Below, in pieces: positions 26,071 to 34,350 of a stretch of DNA of 64,000 nt. Position numbers and translations under genes: made by a program. The stretch comes from Mucilaginibacter sp. (GTDB lineage Bacteria > Bacteroidota > Bacteroidia > Sphingobacteriales > Sphingobacteriaceae), in the NCBI GenBank assembly GCA_028288025.1, contig JAQBOM010000018.1:54384-118383 (forward strand). Direction: 5' to 3'. Numbering within the stretch: position 1 is the stretch's first letter; every line of letters starts with the position of its first letter. A model generated the notes under the pieces. The model had not been told where the DNA came from, made no database searches, and saw nothing but the letters and a program-made list of their open reading frames with translations.

Positions 26071-27379
26071 AGAACAGTCTGTGATGCAAACTCCTTAATA
26101 TTTCTGTTTTGTCTTCTGTTTTGATCAGTATGGACATATTGTGATCGCTCCCGCCGTATGATATCATCCTGATAGGGATATGTTTAACGGCTTCAAGCAC
26201 GCGCGCCGCGTAACCATGTTTTTCGGCGCCAAAATCTCCCACTACGCAAACGATAGTTTGATCTTTATCTATGTCTACGGTGCCAAAACCGAGTAGTTCG
26301 GCAGTAATCTCTTTCAGATACGTCGTATCATCAATCGTCAATGAGACTGCTACTTCTGATGTTGTGATCATATCAATGGAAGTCCTGTATCGCTCAAAAA
26401 CTTCAAACACCCTGCGTAAAAAACCATGCGCCAGCAGCATCCGGCTCGATTGAATTTTAATGGCGGTTATTCCGTCTTTCGCGGCTATTGATTTTATTTT
26501 GTCTTTTTCACTCGTGTTTGTGATCAGCGTGCCCTGGGCTTTTGGGTCCATGGTGTTTAGCAGGCGTACCGGTATCTTGTACCTTTGCGCCGGGAACACA
26601 CTTTGGGGGTGCAATATCTTTGCGCCAAAGTAAGCCAGCTCCGCAGCTTCATCAAACGAAAGCTGGGCAATTGGCATAGTGCCTTTTACAATGCGCGGGT
26701 CGTTATTGTGCATACCATCAATATCGGTCCATATTTGAACCTCCTCACTCCGGATGCCCGCGCCAATCAATGAGGCAGTATAGTCACTGCCCCCGCGCCT
26801 CAGATTGTCAATTTCGCCGAAACTATTACGGCATATATATCCCTGCGTAATAAATAAATTATTTTCGGGATGTTTATCGAGTAACGGAGTAATATGCTTG
26901 GTGATATAATCAACTATCGGCTCATTGTCCTCATCCGTTTTCATGAAATCAAGTGCCGGAAGCAGTACAGACCGGATACCTATCTCTTTCAGGTAAACAT
27001 GATACAAAGTGGTCGAAAGCAGTTCGCCCTGCGCCAGTATCACCTTTTCTTCAATGGAGGTAAACAGGTCGTTTGCCAGGTTGCTAAGCAGCCCGAAATG
27101 ATAGTCAATAACTTCTTTGCCCTGCTCCAGGTATTCCCGTTTGGCAAACAGTTCCTTTATAAAAACCTCGTATTTTTCTTTTAAAATCGCGATCAGGCTG
27201 GCCGCCTTGTCTTTGTTGCCGGCAAGATAAGCCTCTCCAATTTCAACCAGGTTATTTGTTGTACCAGATACAGCCGATAGCACTACAATCTGCCGCTGGG
27301 AAGGGTCAATAATATCCAGCAGTTTTTTCATTCGCTCCGGACTTCCCACAGACGTTCCGCCAAATTTTAAAACTTTCAT
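26069..27379 (-). CDS. lysC: Aspartate kinase (monofunctional)
   Basis: A 436-residue kinase phosphorylating L-aspartate, the first step to lysine, threonine and methionine. The N-terminus MKVLKFGGTSVGSPERM is the kinase nucleotide-binding signature. TRGGSDYTAS-like LRRGGSDYTASLIG and EVQIWTDIDGM follow, and two ACT domains occupy about residues 300-436, implying feedback control by an amino acid. It lacks a homoserine dehydrogenase domain. Transcription probably continues into lysA. The gene symbol is by role; which isozyme it represents cannot be told from here. Confidence 0.9.
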   Translation of the reverse strand: MKVLKFGGTSVGSPERMKKLLDIIDPSQRQIVVLSAVSGTTNNLVEIGEAYLAGNKDKAASLIAILKEKYEVFIKELFAKREYLEQGKEVIDYHFGLLSNLANDLFTSIEEKVILAQGELLSTTLYHVYLKEIGIRSVLLPALDFMKTDEDNEPIVDYITKHITPLLDKHPENNLFITQGYICRNSFGEIDNLRRGGSDYTASLIGAGIRSEEVQIWTDIDGMHNNDPRIVKGTMPIAQLSFDEAAELAYFGAKILHPQSVFPAQRYKIPVRLLNTMDPKAQGTLITNTSEKDKIKSIAAKDGITAIKIQSSRMLLAHGFLRRVFEVFERYRTSIDMITTSEVAVSLTIDDTTYLKEITAELLGFGTVDIDKDQTIVCVVGDFGAEKHGYAARVLEAVKHIPIRMISYGGSDHNMSILIKTEDKTEILRSLHHRLF

Positions 27380-27470
27380 TTTTTGTTTCTGTTTACCATA
27401 AATGATTGATATTCTTGTATCAATTTTAAGGCGCTAAAAATAGGCTTTTATAAACACTTATAACTAATCC

Positions 27471-28880
27471 ATGATCAAAATAAAATTTGGCACCGACGGC
27501 TGGAGGGCCATTATTGCCGACGATTATACCGTTGAAAATGTAAAACGTGTGGCATATGCCACAGCTTTATGGCTAAAAAAATCTTTCGGGCAGCCTTCGG
27601 CGGTAGTGGGTTGCGACCCGCGTTTCGCAGGGCCGCTGTTTGCGGATACTACGGCATGTGTGCTGGCTTCACAGGGGGTTAAGGTGTACCGCGCCTCAAA
27701 TTCGTTTGTAAGTACGCCAATGATTTCGCTGGGGACGGTTCGTAAGCAAGCGTCTGCCGGGATCATTATAACTGCCAGCCACAATCCGCCTTCATATAAT
27801 GGATATAAGATAAAAGCATATTACGGTGGCCCGGCCACTCCGGATGATATCGAACAGGTGGAATCCGCCATCCCTGATTCAATTGACCTTAAATTAAAGT
27901 CAGTTAATGAATATGTTAATGACGGGCTGGTTGAATTTATTGACCTCGAGGATATGTACGTGGCTCATGCCGAAAACAGCTTTGACATTCCGGCTATTCG
28001 TGATAGTGGCCTGTTATGGGCATACGATGCCATGTATGGTGCCGGGCAAAACGTAATGCGCCGGCTATTTCCCGACATCACTTTTTTACATTGCGATGCC
28101 AACCCTGGTTTTGACGGGCAGGCACCCGAACCGATACAGCGTAACCTGCAGGAATTTGAAGATATTATAAAGATATCGGATGGTGAAATTGCTTCAGGAC
28201 TGGTTACTGACGGAGACGCCGACCGGATAGGCTTGTATGATCAGGATGGAAACTTTGTTGATTCGCACCATATCTTACTGTTGCTTATTCATTATATGTA
28301 CAAAGTAAAAGGTGAGCGGGGCGAAGTATATTCCACCTTCTCGTGTACAAGTAAAATACAAAAGCTTTGTGATGCTTACGGCATTAATAATTCGGTTACC
28401 AAAATCGGCTTCAAATACATTTGCGATTTGATTGTTAATTCGGGCAAGCCATTTATGGTAGGCGGAGAGGAGTCGGGCGGAATTGCCGTTAACGGCCATA
28501 TTCCCGAGCGGGATGGTATCTGGATCGGCCTGATGATATGGGAGTTCATGGCCAAAACAGGCCGCAGCCTGAGCGATCTTGTACAGGAAATTTACAGCAT
28601 AGTCGGAAAATTTGCTGTGGAACGTTATGATCTGCATGTAACTGAAGCAGTAAAACAAAACATTATCAGCAGCTGCAAAGCAGGATACAAAAACTTTGGC
28701 AGCCTTAAAGTGGCCAGAACGGAAGACCTGGATGGATATAAATTCTTCTTTGAGGATGAAACCTGGGTGATGATCCGCCCGTCAGGTACTGAACCCGTGC
28801 TGCGTGTTTACGCGGAAGCGCCAGGCTCGGCAGAGTCATTTAAAATATTGGACATTGTTAAAGCGGAACTGTTAAAATAA
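27471..28880 (+). CDS. Phosphoglucomutase/phosphomannomutase family protein
   Basis: A 469-residue alpha-D-phosphohexomutase. The phosphoserine loop is TASHNPPSYNGYK (Ser103), the metal loop DGDADRIGL, the sugar-binding loop GEESGG, and the phosphate-binding loop RPSGTEPVLRVY. It interconverts 1- and 6-phosphates of glucose, mannose or glucosamine; specificity cannot be assigned by eye. It is divergent from the aspartokinase gene. Confidence 0.92.
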   Translation: MIKIKFGTDGWRAIIADDYTVENVKRVAYATALWLKKSFGQPSAVVGCDPRFAGPLFADTTACVLASQGVKVYRASNSFVSTPMISLGTVRKQASAGIIITASHNPPSYNGYKIKAYYGGPATPDDIEQVESAIPDSIDLKLKSVNEYVNDGLVEFIDLEDMYVAHAENSFDIPAIRDSGLLWAYDAMYGAGQNVMRRLFPDITFLHCDANPGFDGQAPEPIQRNLQEFEDIIKISDGEIASGLVTDGDADRIGLYDQDGNFVDSHHILLLLIHYMYKVKGERGEVYSTFSCTSKIQKLCDAYGINNSVTKIGFKYICDLIVNSGKPFMVGGEESGGIAVNGHIPERDGIWIGLMIWEFMAKTGRSLSDLVQEIYSIVGKFAVERYDLHVTEAVKQNIISSCKAGYKNFGSLKVARTEDLDGYKFFFEDETWVMIRPSGTEPVLRVYAEAPGSAESFKILDIVKAELLK

Positions 28881-28890
28881 TTGTAGAAAC

Positions 28891-28926
28891 CCGTTCTGGT
28901 TAACGGCTTGCCGGAACGGATTTTTT
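28891..28926 (+). terminator. Terminator of the phosphohexomutase gene
   Basis: CCGTTCTGG pairs with CCGGAACGG (one G-U) at 28891-28899 and 28911-28919, followed by T6 (28921-28926). It overlaps the 3' end of the convergent membrane-protein gene. Confidence 0.7.
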
Positions 28927-29433
28927 ATGGTTGGTTGAAGGCTTTTTTTGAACCTTGTTATTCTTTTCGATGTAACGCACCAGTCTCTTCGAAAAGAATA
29001 TTAATGTTCCAAGTGCAAGCATAATTACTCCATTGGTTAAATAGGCCCAAATGCTGGTTGAAGGAAATAATTTGCCCGGCGTTTGGAAAATTCCATGAAG
29101 TATGTTCCATCCAAAATACCCCAAATTATAAAGTATAAAAGCCACCATAAAAACAAATACTGAGTTTACCCAATGCCAGTTGCGTTTTGTGGAGATAGCC
29201 CACGAAATGATATACGCCGCCAACATACCAAAGTTACCCGCCTGCCTTATAAATTCCATATCAAATACAAACCTGGGCTTATCATTTAACAAGAGCATGT
29301 GTTCTGAACTGAGATGCAAAAAATTATAGTCATGTAAAAAGCCCAGGGTAAAGAATGCGTAAGCAAAAAACCAGAAACCAACTAAATGGATGACGATTAA
29401 CCGCGGATTCAAATTAGAAAAAAACTTTTTCAT
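28900..29433 (-). CDS. Uncharacterised four-helix membrane protein
   Basis: 177 residues from the ATG at 29433 (MKKFFSNLNPR). It has four probable transmembrane helices: LIVIHLVGFWFFAYAFFTLGF, FGMLAAYIISWAIS, VNSVFVFMVAFILYNLGYFG and AYLTNGVIMLALGTLIFFS, with a basic cytoplasmic tail (KNNKVQKKPSTNHKK). I do not recognise a family. The alternative far-upstream start would add an unrelated 46-residue tail and is not used here. Confidence 0.65.
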   Translation of the reverse strand: MKKFFSNLNPRLIVIHLVGFWFFAYAFFTLGFLHDYNFLHLSSEHMLLLNDKPRFVFDMEFIRQAGNFGMLAAYIISWAISTKRNWHWVNSVFVFMVAFILYNLGYFGWNILHGIFQTPGKLFPSTSIWAYLTNGVIMLALGTLIFFSKRLVRYIEKNNKVQKKPSTNHKKSVPASR

Positions 29434-29662
29434 GATAATAAGGTGAAATACAATATTAACATATTGGCAGAATAAAATCTTAAATATTTTTATTGCTGAT
29501 TGATATTTTCGCAATTTGCAGATAAAGATTACGATATGTCTATGATGACCTATTCCTATCTTAATCAACACAATCGTTAGATGATGTTAATTTGAAAAAT
29601 AAAAACAAAAAGGAAGGTGATATATTGTTAAAAAACTACACTTGTTATTAAATTGAACATTT

Positions 29663-30208
29663 ATGGTATCGCTTAAATTTCCTGTTAATACGCCCACTGA
29701 ACGGGAAAAACTATTTATACATCTGTATAAAAAAGCGTTTCCGGCGACAGCAAGATATGTTAGTAAAAAGGGCGGTTCATTTGATGAGGCAAAGGATATT
29801 TTTCAGGATGCGTTGGTCATTTATTACGAAAAGCTTACCGGATCGTCATTTGTATTAAGTGTCGACGAGTCTTCTTATATACTGGGTATTGCGAAACATC
29901 TATGGGCTAAAAGATTTAGGGAGGACATTCGGTATACACCGCTTGACCCCTATAATTCTGAATTTATTGAATATGAAAATAAGCAGCCTTCAACCCCAAT
30001 GCTACTGCATTACCTGGAAACAGCCGGGCAAAAATGTATGGATATACTTAAGGCTTTTTACTACGACAAATTACCCGTAGCTACTATCGCGCGATTGTTT
30101 GGTTATTCAACAGTACATTCAGCAACAGTGCAAAAATATAAATGCCTTGAAAAAGTAAGAGAAACCGTTAAAGAAAAATCATTGGCTTATGAGGATTTCA
30201 TTGAATAA
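29663..30208 (+). CDS. Sigma-70-family-like (ECF) protein
   Basis: 181 residues. The N-terminal half resembles region 2 (LFIHLYKKAFPATARYVSKKGGSFDEAKDIFQDALVIYYEKL, with the DIFQDALV core helix). The C-terminal half resembles region 4 with a helix-turn-helix (YYDKLPVATIARLFGYSTVHSATVQKYKCLEKV). It is therefore a likely small RNA polymerase sigma factor of the extracytoplasmic-function type, divergent in region 4. The stop overlaps the start of the next gene by 20 bp, and clpP follows, so the three are translated together. Confidence 0.72.
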   Translation: MVSLKFPVNTPTEREKLFIHLYKKAFPATARYVSKKGGSFDEAKDIFQDALVIYYEKLTGSSFVLSVDESSYILGIAKHLWAKRFREDIRYTPLDPYNSEFIEYENKQPSTPMLLHYLETAGQKCMDILKAFYYDKLPVATIARLFGYSTVHSATVQKYKCLEKVRETVKEKSLAYEDFIE

Positions 30209-30455
30209 AGTCGAACAAATAGATGATCATATCTTCAGTCGTGGTACCACTGAAGACCGACTCATCTTTGAGGCTATGCTGATTTTGGATCCGGCGTTGA
30301 AATCCCAGGTTTCGTGGCAAAAGAACGCGCTTGATTTTGTACAACACTACGGCCGCAAAAAAATGAAAGCTGAGATAGAATCGGTTCATAGGCGGCTTTT
30401 CAACGAACCGGTGCATCGGCGTTTCAGAAATAAGATTTTAAACCTGTTTAAATAA
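30189..30455 (+). CDS. Small uncharacterised protein coupled to the sigma-like gene
   Basis: 88 residues, charged and helical, with no transmembrane helix or signal. It starts 20 bp before the stop of the sigma-like gene and ends 5 bp before clpP. In position it mimics anti-sigma or truncated anti-sigma genes, which normally follow ECF genes, and the segment DRLIFEAMLILDPALKSQVSWQKNALDFVQHYGR resembles the cytoplasmic part of some of them. It has no zinc-binding HxxxCxxC. I infer an accessory role to the sigma-like protein, unproven. Confidence 0.55.
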   Translation: MRISLNKVEQIDDHIFSRGTTEDRLIFEAMLILDPALKSQVSWQKNALDFVQHYGRKKMKAEIESVHRRLFNEPVHRRFRNKILNLFK

Positions 30456-30460
30456 TTTCT

Positions 30461-31153
30461 ATGCAAGTTGATAAAAATGAATTTCGCGGCTATGCCGTGA
30501 AGCACCTCCGTATGGACAGTCGCTACGTCGATAATTTCATTATGGGTGTAAATCATACTCCGGTTACCATGGGTATGACGCCCTATATAATGGAGGAACG
30601 GCAACTGAACATTTCGCAAATGGATGTGTTCTCGAGGTTAATGATGGACCGTATAATTTTCCTCGGTACAGCAATTGACGACAATGTCGCTAATATTATC
30701 CAGGCGCAATTGCTGTTCCTGCAATCATCTGATCCCAGGCGGGATATACAGATATATATTAACTCACCGGGCGGCTCGGTGTATGCAGGATTTGGCATTT
30801 ACGACACCATGCAGCTTATTTCGCCGGATGTGGCAACTATTTGCACTGGTATGGCCGCTTCATTTGCAGCAATAATTCTGTGCGCCGGTGCGCCGGGTAA
30901 ACGCGCGGCGTTGAATCATTCAAGGGTGATGTTGCATCAGCCATTAGGCGGCGTTCAGGGCCCTGCGTCGGACATTGAGATAACTGCCAGGGAAGTGTTA
31001 AAGGTAAAAAAAGAGATATACACCATTATTTCAAAACATAGCGGTCAGAGTTACCAAAGAGTTCACGACGTTTCTGACCGAGACTTTTGGATGATTTCGA
31101 GCGAAGCTAAGGAGTTTGGGATGATTGACGAGATTTTGGGAGTAGCAGATTAG
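30461..31153 (+). CDS. clpP: ClpP protease subunit (paralogue-type locus)
   Basis: A 230-residue ClpP-fold serine protease. The catalytic triad is intact: Ser134 in TGMAASFAA, His159 in SRVMLHQPLGG and Asp208 in SDRDFW. The turn usually reading ASMGA is ASFAA here. The N-terminal 45 residues are longer than in E. coli ClpP but typical of the phylum. Bacteroidota normally encode clpP between tig and clpX. Here it follows a sigma-like gene and an 88-aa gene with a 5-bp gap and has no clpX, so it is probably a second, specialised ClpP. Confidence 0.88.
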   Translation: MQVDKNEFRGYAVKHLRMDSRYVDNFIMGVNHTPVTMGMTPYIMEERQLNISQMDVFSRLMMDRIIFLGTAIDDNVANIIQAQLLFLQSSDPRRDIQIYINSPGGSVYAGFGIYDTMQLISPDVATICTGMAASFAAIILCAGAPGKRAALNHSRVMLHQPLGGVQGPASDIEITAREVLKVKKEIYTIISKHSGQSYQRVHDVSDRDFWMISSEAKEFGMIDEILGVAD

Positions 31154-31848
31154 TGATTGTGTTTCTTATGAATATCCTTCACGAGGCATAGTTTTTTAAT
31201 ATCCGCAATCTTAACAACAAACGGCGCGTATTTAAGCCGGTTGCCTATCATTTCCGTAACGTTATCCGAGTGGGCTATCACTTCGTCATCATTATCTCCT
31301 ACAAGCAACCGTTTATACATGCGGTATTCGCCCCATTCAATATAATATACCTCTCCCGGTAATATCTTCATGTCGTGGATAATTTTTAGCGCCACCCAGC
31401 AGCCATTCTCCAGGTAGGGGTACATTGAATGCCCCCAAACCGGTAAAGCAAAGTCACAATCCTCAATCCCCGGGAAGTTCATGTGCCCTACAGGCTCTTT
31501 GTCATTGAGGTCATTATAAACTTCGACGCCCGAAGCAGTGGCAGTAATCTCGTACATAGGTATACCCTCAAAACGCCTTGTAAGCGAATTTTCAGAATAA
31601 ACTGTATTTTTCTTGCCGCCCAGGAAATCACTGTATTTTTCCTTGAAAATCTTTAATTTTTCCGGATCAATATTCTGCCGGCTCTTAATGATCTCGGTTA
31701 TGGAACTGGGCGAGTTAAAGCCTAACACTTCGGCCAGCTGGGCATTGCCGGTAAAAGCCTTTCCTTTAAGTTGATTATATAGAATAATAAACTCCAGCGT
31801 CTCGGGCCGTATGTTTTTAATTTTATTGGGTTTTGATAAATCTTCCAT
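31150..31848 (-). CDS. LexA/S24-type transcriptional repressor
   Basis: 232 residues: an N-terminal helix-turn-helix (about 18-55, GNAQLAEVLGFNSPSSITEII) and a C-terminal S24 peptidase domain. The Ser-Lys dyad is Ser141 (VWGHSMYPYLENG) and Lys179 (RMYKRLLVG). A possible self-cleavage site is Ser106-Gly107 (TATASGVEV). Such repressors are inactivated by self-cleavage on DNA damage. In Bacteroidota they often accompany imuA-imuB-dnaE2, which lies 8.4 kb away here. Its 3' end overlaps that of clpP by 4 bp. Confidence 0.85.
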   Translation of the reverse strand: MEDLSKPNKIKNIRPETLEFIILYNQLKGKAFTGNAQLAEVLGFNSPSSITEIIKSRQNIDPEKLKIFKEKYSDFLGGKKNTVYSENSLTRRFEGIPMYEITATASGVEVYNDLNDKEPVGHMNFPGIEDCDFALPVWGHSMYPYLENGCWVALKIIHDMKILPGEVYYIEWGEYRMYKRLLVGDNDDEVIAHSDNVTEMIGNRLKYAPFVVKIADIKKLCLVKDIHKKHNH

Positions 31849-31874
31849 AAGGAAAATATTTTTACAGATTTTTC

Positions 31875-31906
31875 TTGATTATATTAAAGATAATTCTTTA
31901 TATTTG
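31875..31906 (+). promoter_or_regulatory. Bacteroidota-type promoter facing the small orphan genes
   Basis: TTG at 31875-31877, a 21-nt spacer and TATATTTG at 31899-31906. It is divergent from the S24 repressor gene and reads toward the small genes at 31954-32753. Confidence 0.6.
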
Positions 31907-31914
31907 TCCTGTTC

Positions 31915-31936
31915 ATTTTTGCTAATGTAGCATAAA
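31915..31936. promoter_or_regulatory. Operator-like dyad next to the divergent promoter
   Basis: TGCTA-ATG-TAGCA (31920-31932) is a perfect 5-bp dyad, flanked by TTTT on the left and TAAAA on the right that nearly extend the symmetry. It sits just downstream of the predicted start of transcription and 72 bp from the S24 repressor start codon, so it is a candidate operator for that repressor. Confidence 0.4.
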
Positions 31937-31953
31937 ATTTATTAAAAACAAAT

Positions 31954-32007
31954 ATGAAAATTACAGAATATAAAGAAAATTTATTTATTCGGAACGCGCC
32001 GCCTTAA
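31954..32007 (+). CDS. Possible 17-aa leader peptide
   Basis: ATG-initiated frame MKITEYKENLFIRNAPP, about 40 nt after the predicted transcription start of the promoter at 31875-31906. It is too short to judge by composition. It could be a leader peptide, a tiny gene, or chance. Confidence 0.2.
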   Translation: MKITEYKENLFIRNAPP

Positions 32008-32063
32008 TACCTTGATTTCACCACACAATAAAATAAGCGTTTCTCAATTCCAAAACCAACTTT

Positions 32064-32252
32064 ATGTACCTCGCCTACTCCGCAATCGATATAAATCCCA
32101 TATCCCGGCCGCAAACCAGCGAACAACACGAACCTGTCAACAACGAAATAGCGCTCCGCTACCAGGCTTATCAAAATGTTTGTGATAAGTATAGCAGTGA
32201 AATTGCCGCCATACAAAAATACCTGCCGGGCTGGATGCCGAAATTTCGTTAA
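32064..32252 (+). CDS. Small uncharacterised protein, 62 aa
   Basis: 62 residues, MYLAYSAIDINPISRPQ... to ...AAIQKYLPGWMPKFR. The second half (ALRYQAYQNVCDKYSSEIAAIQKY) is a clear amphipathic helix, followed by a proline/aromatic end. It has protein-like composition, an ATG start and a strong promoter upstream. I do not recognise a family. It is followed by a 22-bp perfect palindrome and the 139-aa gene, suggesting a short operon divergent from the S24 repressor. Confidence 0.5.
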   Translation: MYLAYSAIDINPISRPQTSEQHEPVNNEIALRYQAYQNVCDKYSSEIAAIQKYLPGWMPKFR

Positions 32253-32294
32253 TGTCGTTAATGGGGGGCATATTATAAAAGAATATAAATCACG

Positions 32295-32316
32295 GTCCGA
32301 CGGCCGGCCGTCGGAC
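32295..32316. repeat. 22-bp perfect GC-rich palindrome
   Basis: GTCCGACGGCC followed immediately by its reverse complement, without a spacer and without a U-run. It lies between the 62-aa and 139-aa genes. Confidence 0.65.
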
Positions 32317-32333
32317 AATAAAAATGTAAACCA

Positions 32334-32753
32334 ATGATAAAAATTTCACAAAAATTAAAAGACCAATTATGGTGGCTGGTGATCTCGGTAGATTACGACT
32401 ACAGCCGCATTACTATTGCCGACCATGACCTTAATGATGACTCATTAACTTTGTGGCTCGAAGACAAACACGACTTTAAGAATTCGCTCGACGAATGCCT
32501 GCAGGTAGATATTTCCGCACGGCAATTCGCGAAGTTGATCAAAAGCGAAAATTTGAACAGCTACGAAGGGTCGAAAATGCACCCCACTAAAAACTTTGTC
32601 TATAAAACACGTATCGAAATCAATGAACCCATAGCGTGGTACATGGAAGATGCCAGTTTTACCGAACAGCAATGGGCGCGCGAAGCTGCGGTGAAGCTGC
32701 TGCTTACTCAATTAATAGAGACTGAGACCAAAGGCGCCGAAATATGGCAATAG
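32334..32753 (+). CDS. Uncharacterised cytoplasmic protein, 139 aa
   Basis: 139 residues, acidic, Trp-rich at both ends (KDQLWWLVISVDYDYSRITI at the start, EQQWAREAAVKLLLTQLIETETKGAEIWQ at the end). The pattern suggests a beta-rich N-terminus and a C-terminal helix. It has no signal peptide. No family is recognised. Position downstream of a 62-aa gene and divergent from an S24 repressor makes a phage or DNA-damage link possible but unproven. Confidence 0.55.
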   Translation: MIKISQKLKDQLWWLVISVDYDYSRITIADHDLNDDSLTLWLEDKHDFKNSLDECLQVDISARQFAKLIKSENLNSYEGSKMHPTKNFVYKTRIEINEPIAWYMEDASFTEQQWAREAAVKLLLTQLIETETKGAEIWQ

Positions 32754-32825
32754 ATTATGCCAATTGGCATATTATTCATACTAAAATTTAACGCATATAT
32801 ATCCTACATACTCAAAAAACAGGAA

Positions 32826-32978
32826 ATGATTAAAATAAATAACCCCAAAACCTGGCTGATAATGGCCTCTATAATATTGATGTTTATCTGGATGGTGATT
32901 ATCATTAAAAGACATCGTGAACAAAATGAGCTCCAGGAAAAAATTTACAACCATTCTGAGATAATTGATACCGTCTGA
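32826..32978 (+). CDS. Possible single-helix membrane protein, 50 aa
   Basis: From the ATG at 32826: MIKINNPKTW, one strong transmembrane helix (LIMASIILMFIWMVIII) and a charged tail (KRHREQNELQEKIYN). The positive-inside tail and an AGGA four bases before the ATG (32820-32823) support a real small membrane protein. The same frame is open 69 bp further upstream. No family recognised. Confidence 0.35.
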   Translation: MIKINNPKTWLIMASIILMFIWMVIIIKRHREQNELQEKIYNHSEIIDTV

Positions 32979-33088
32979 GTCCACCGGGTAAGTTATGATT
33001 TGTATCAGTAATAAAACTTTTATCACGGTTAAATCCTTATTGTTAGAATATTGAATACATTATTAAAACATGCAGGTATAACCGCAAG

Positions 33089-33850
33089 ATGGGCAAAGAC
33101 AATCACAATAATATTTATACCGGTACGAGCGGCCTCGTGCTTCCTTTGCCAAACAGGCGCTCATTCCCGCCTGAAATGCAAAACAAAAGCAGGCTGGAAA
33201 TATATTCATCAATATTTAACAGCATCGAAATAAATAGTTGTTTTTATAAAGTGCCCATGTCATCTACCGTTGAAAAGTGGGCGGCTAGCGTACCCGACAA
33301 CTTTAAGTTTACTTTTAAACTATGGCGGCAGATTACCCATAATAAAGAGCTTTTTTTCAATCCGGATGAAATTGAGTTTTTTATGCGTACGATTGCCTGT
33401 GTCGGCGAAAAAAAAGGATGTCTGCTAATACAGTTTCCTCCTAGTATAACCATAGTCAGTACCGGTCAATTGGAAAAACTCTTGACCGGTGTAAAGCAGG
33501 CTGACCCGGCACATGAGTGGAAAGTTGTTGTGGAATTTCGGAACCGGTCCTGGTATGAGGATGAAGTCTATGACTTGCTTACACAGTATCATGCCGGTGT
33601 TGTGTTACATGATATGCCATCGTCGGCTATTACCTTATTGGAAACAGCAGTTGATTATGTGTATTTACGTTTTCACGGGCCAAATGGCGGTTACAGGGGA
33701 AGCTATACCGACGACTTCCTTTACGAATATGCACAGTATATTAAAGAATGGAATGGTGACGGAAAAGCGGTTTATGTGTACTTTAATAATACGATGGGCG
33801 ACGCTGTAAAGAACCTGATGACATTAAATAAGTATATTGATTCAAAATAA
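33089..33850 (+). CDS. DUF72 domain protein
   Basis: 253 residues with the DUF72 TIM-barrel signature: YTGTSGL near the start, EIYSSIFNSIEINSCFYKVP, KFTFKLWRQITHNK, CLLIQFPPS, VVEFRNRSWY, VVLHDMPSS and YLRFHGPNGGYRGSY. The family is widespread and its activity is not firmly established. It is monocistronic, with a strong terminator 9 bp after the stop. Confidence 0.88.
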   Translation: MGKDNHNNIYTGTSGLVLPLPNRRSFPPEMQNKSRLEIYSSIFNSIEINSCFYKVPMSSTVEKWAASVPDNFKFTFKLWRQITHNKELFFNPDEIEFFMRTIACVGEKKGCLLIQFPPSITIVSTGQLEKLLTGVKQADPAHEWKVVVEFRNRSWYEDEVYDLLTQYHAGVVLHDMPSSAITLLETAVDYVYLRFHGPNGGYRGSYTDDFLYEYAQYIKEWNGDGKAVYVYFNNTMGDAVKNLMTLNKYIDSK

Positions 33851-33859
33851 AGGGCACAA

Positions 33860-33890
33860 AAAAAGCCCTTCGAAACGCGAAGGGCTTTTT
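33860..33890. terminator. Bidirectional terminator
   Basis: A 13-bp perfect stem AAAAAGCCCTTCG / CGAAGGGCTTTTT (33860-33872, 33878-33890) with a 5-nt loop between the convergent DUF72 and RRM genes. Confidence 0.88.
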
Positions 33891-33915
33891 ATAAAAAGAA
33901 TATTATCTCTGGTTA

Positions 33916-34206
33916 TTAATTGTGTCTGAAATTGCCTTTTCCACCGGCGTTAAAACCCGGGCCTTTATCTTCCGCAACGTTAACCGTGATCCTACGGCCA
34001 TAGTAGCTCGCGCCATTCATGCACCTGATCGCTTCCTTGGCTTCATCTTCATTTACCATTTCTACAAACCCAAAACCTTTACTCTCTTTTGTTTCACGAT
34101 CTTTAATGATCCTGAGCGATTTTACCGGCCCAAAATCGCCAAAAACAGCCGTCAATTCAGCCTCGTCAACTTCTAATGGGAGGCCTGCAATAAATACTTT
34201 CATCAA
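33916..34206 (-). CDS. RRM RNA-binding protein
   Basis: 96 residues with a single RRM: RNP2 VFIAGLP at the start, RNP1 KGFGFVEM at about 44-51, then a Gly/Asn-rich tail (GPGFNAGGKGNFRHN). Such short glycine-tailed RRM proteins are abundant in Bacteroidota and are thought to act as RNA chaperones. Confidence 0.92.
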   Translation of the reverse strand: MMKVFIAGLPLEVDEAELTAVFGDFGPVKSLRIIKDRETKESKGFGFVEMVNEDEAKEAIRCMNGASYYGRRITVNVAEDKGPGFNAGGKGNFRHN

Positions 34207-34350
34207 TGTTTTAAAATTTATGTAAAGATACGCAAAAATGGGCGAATTTTAAGAGATTGAAGTCAAAAGCACAAAGGTTCAACACTTTTATTACACACAA
34301 ATTACTAATGGTATTAAAAGACTGTTCAAAAATAAAGTGAATAAAAAGGC

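Noticed and set aside
32004..32318. 104-codon minus-strand frame over the 62-aa gene
   Set aside because: It runs through the GC palindrome, has poor composition and lies against a strong plus-strand promoter.
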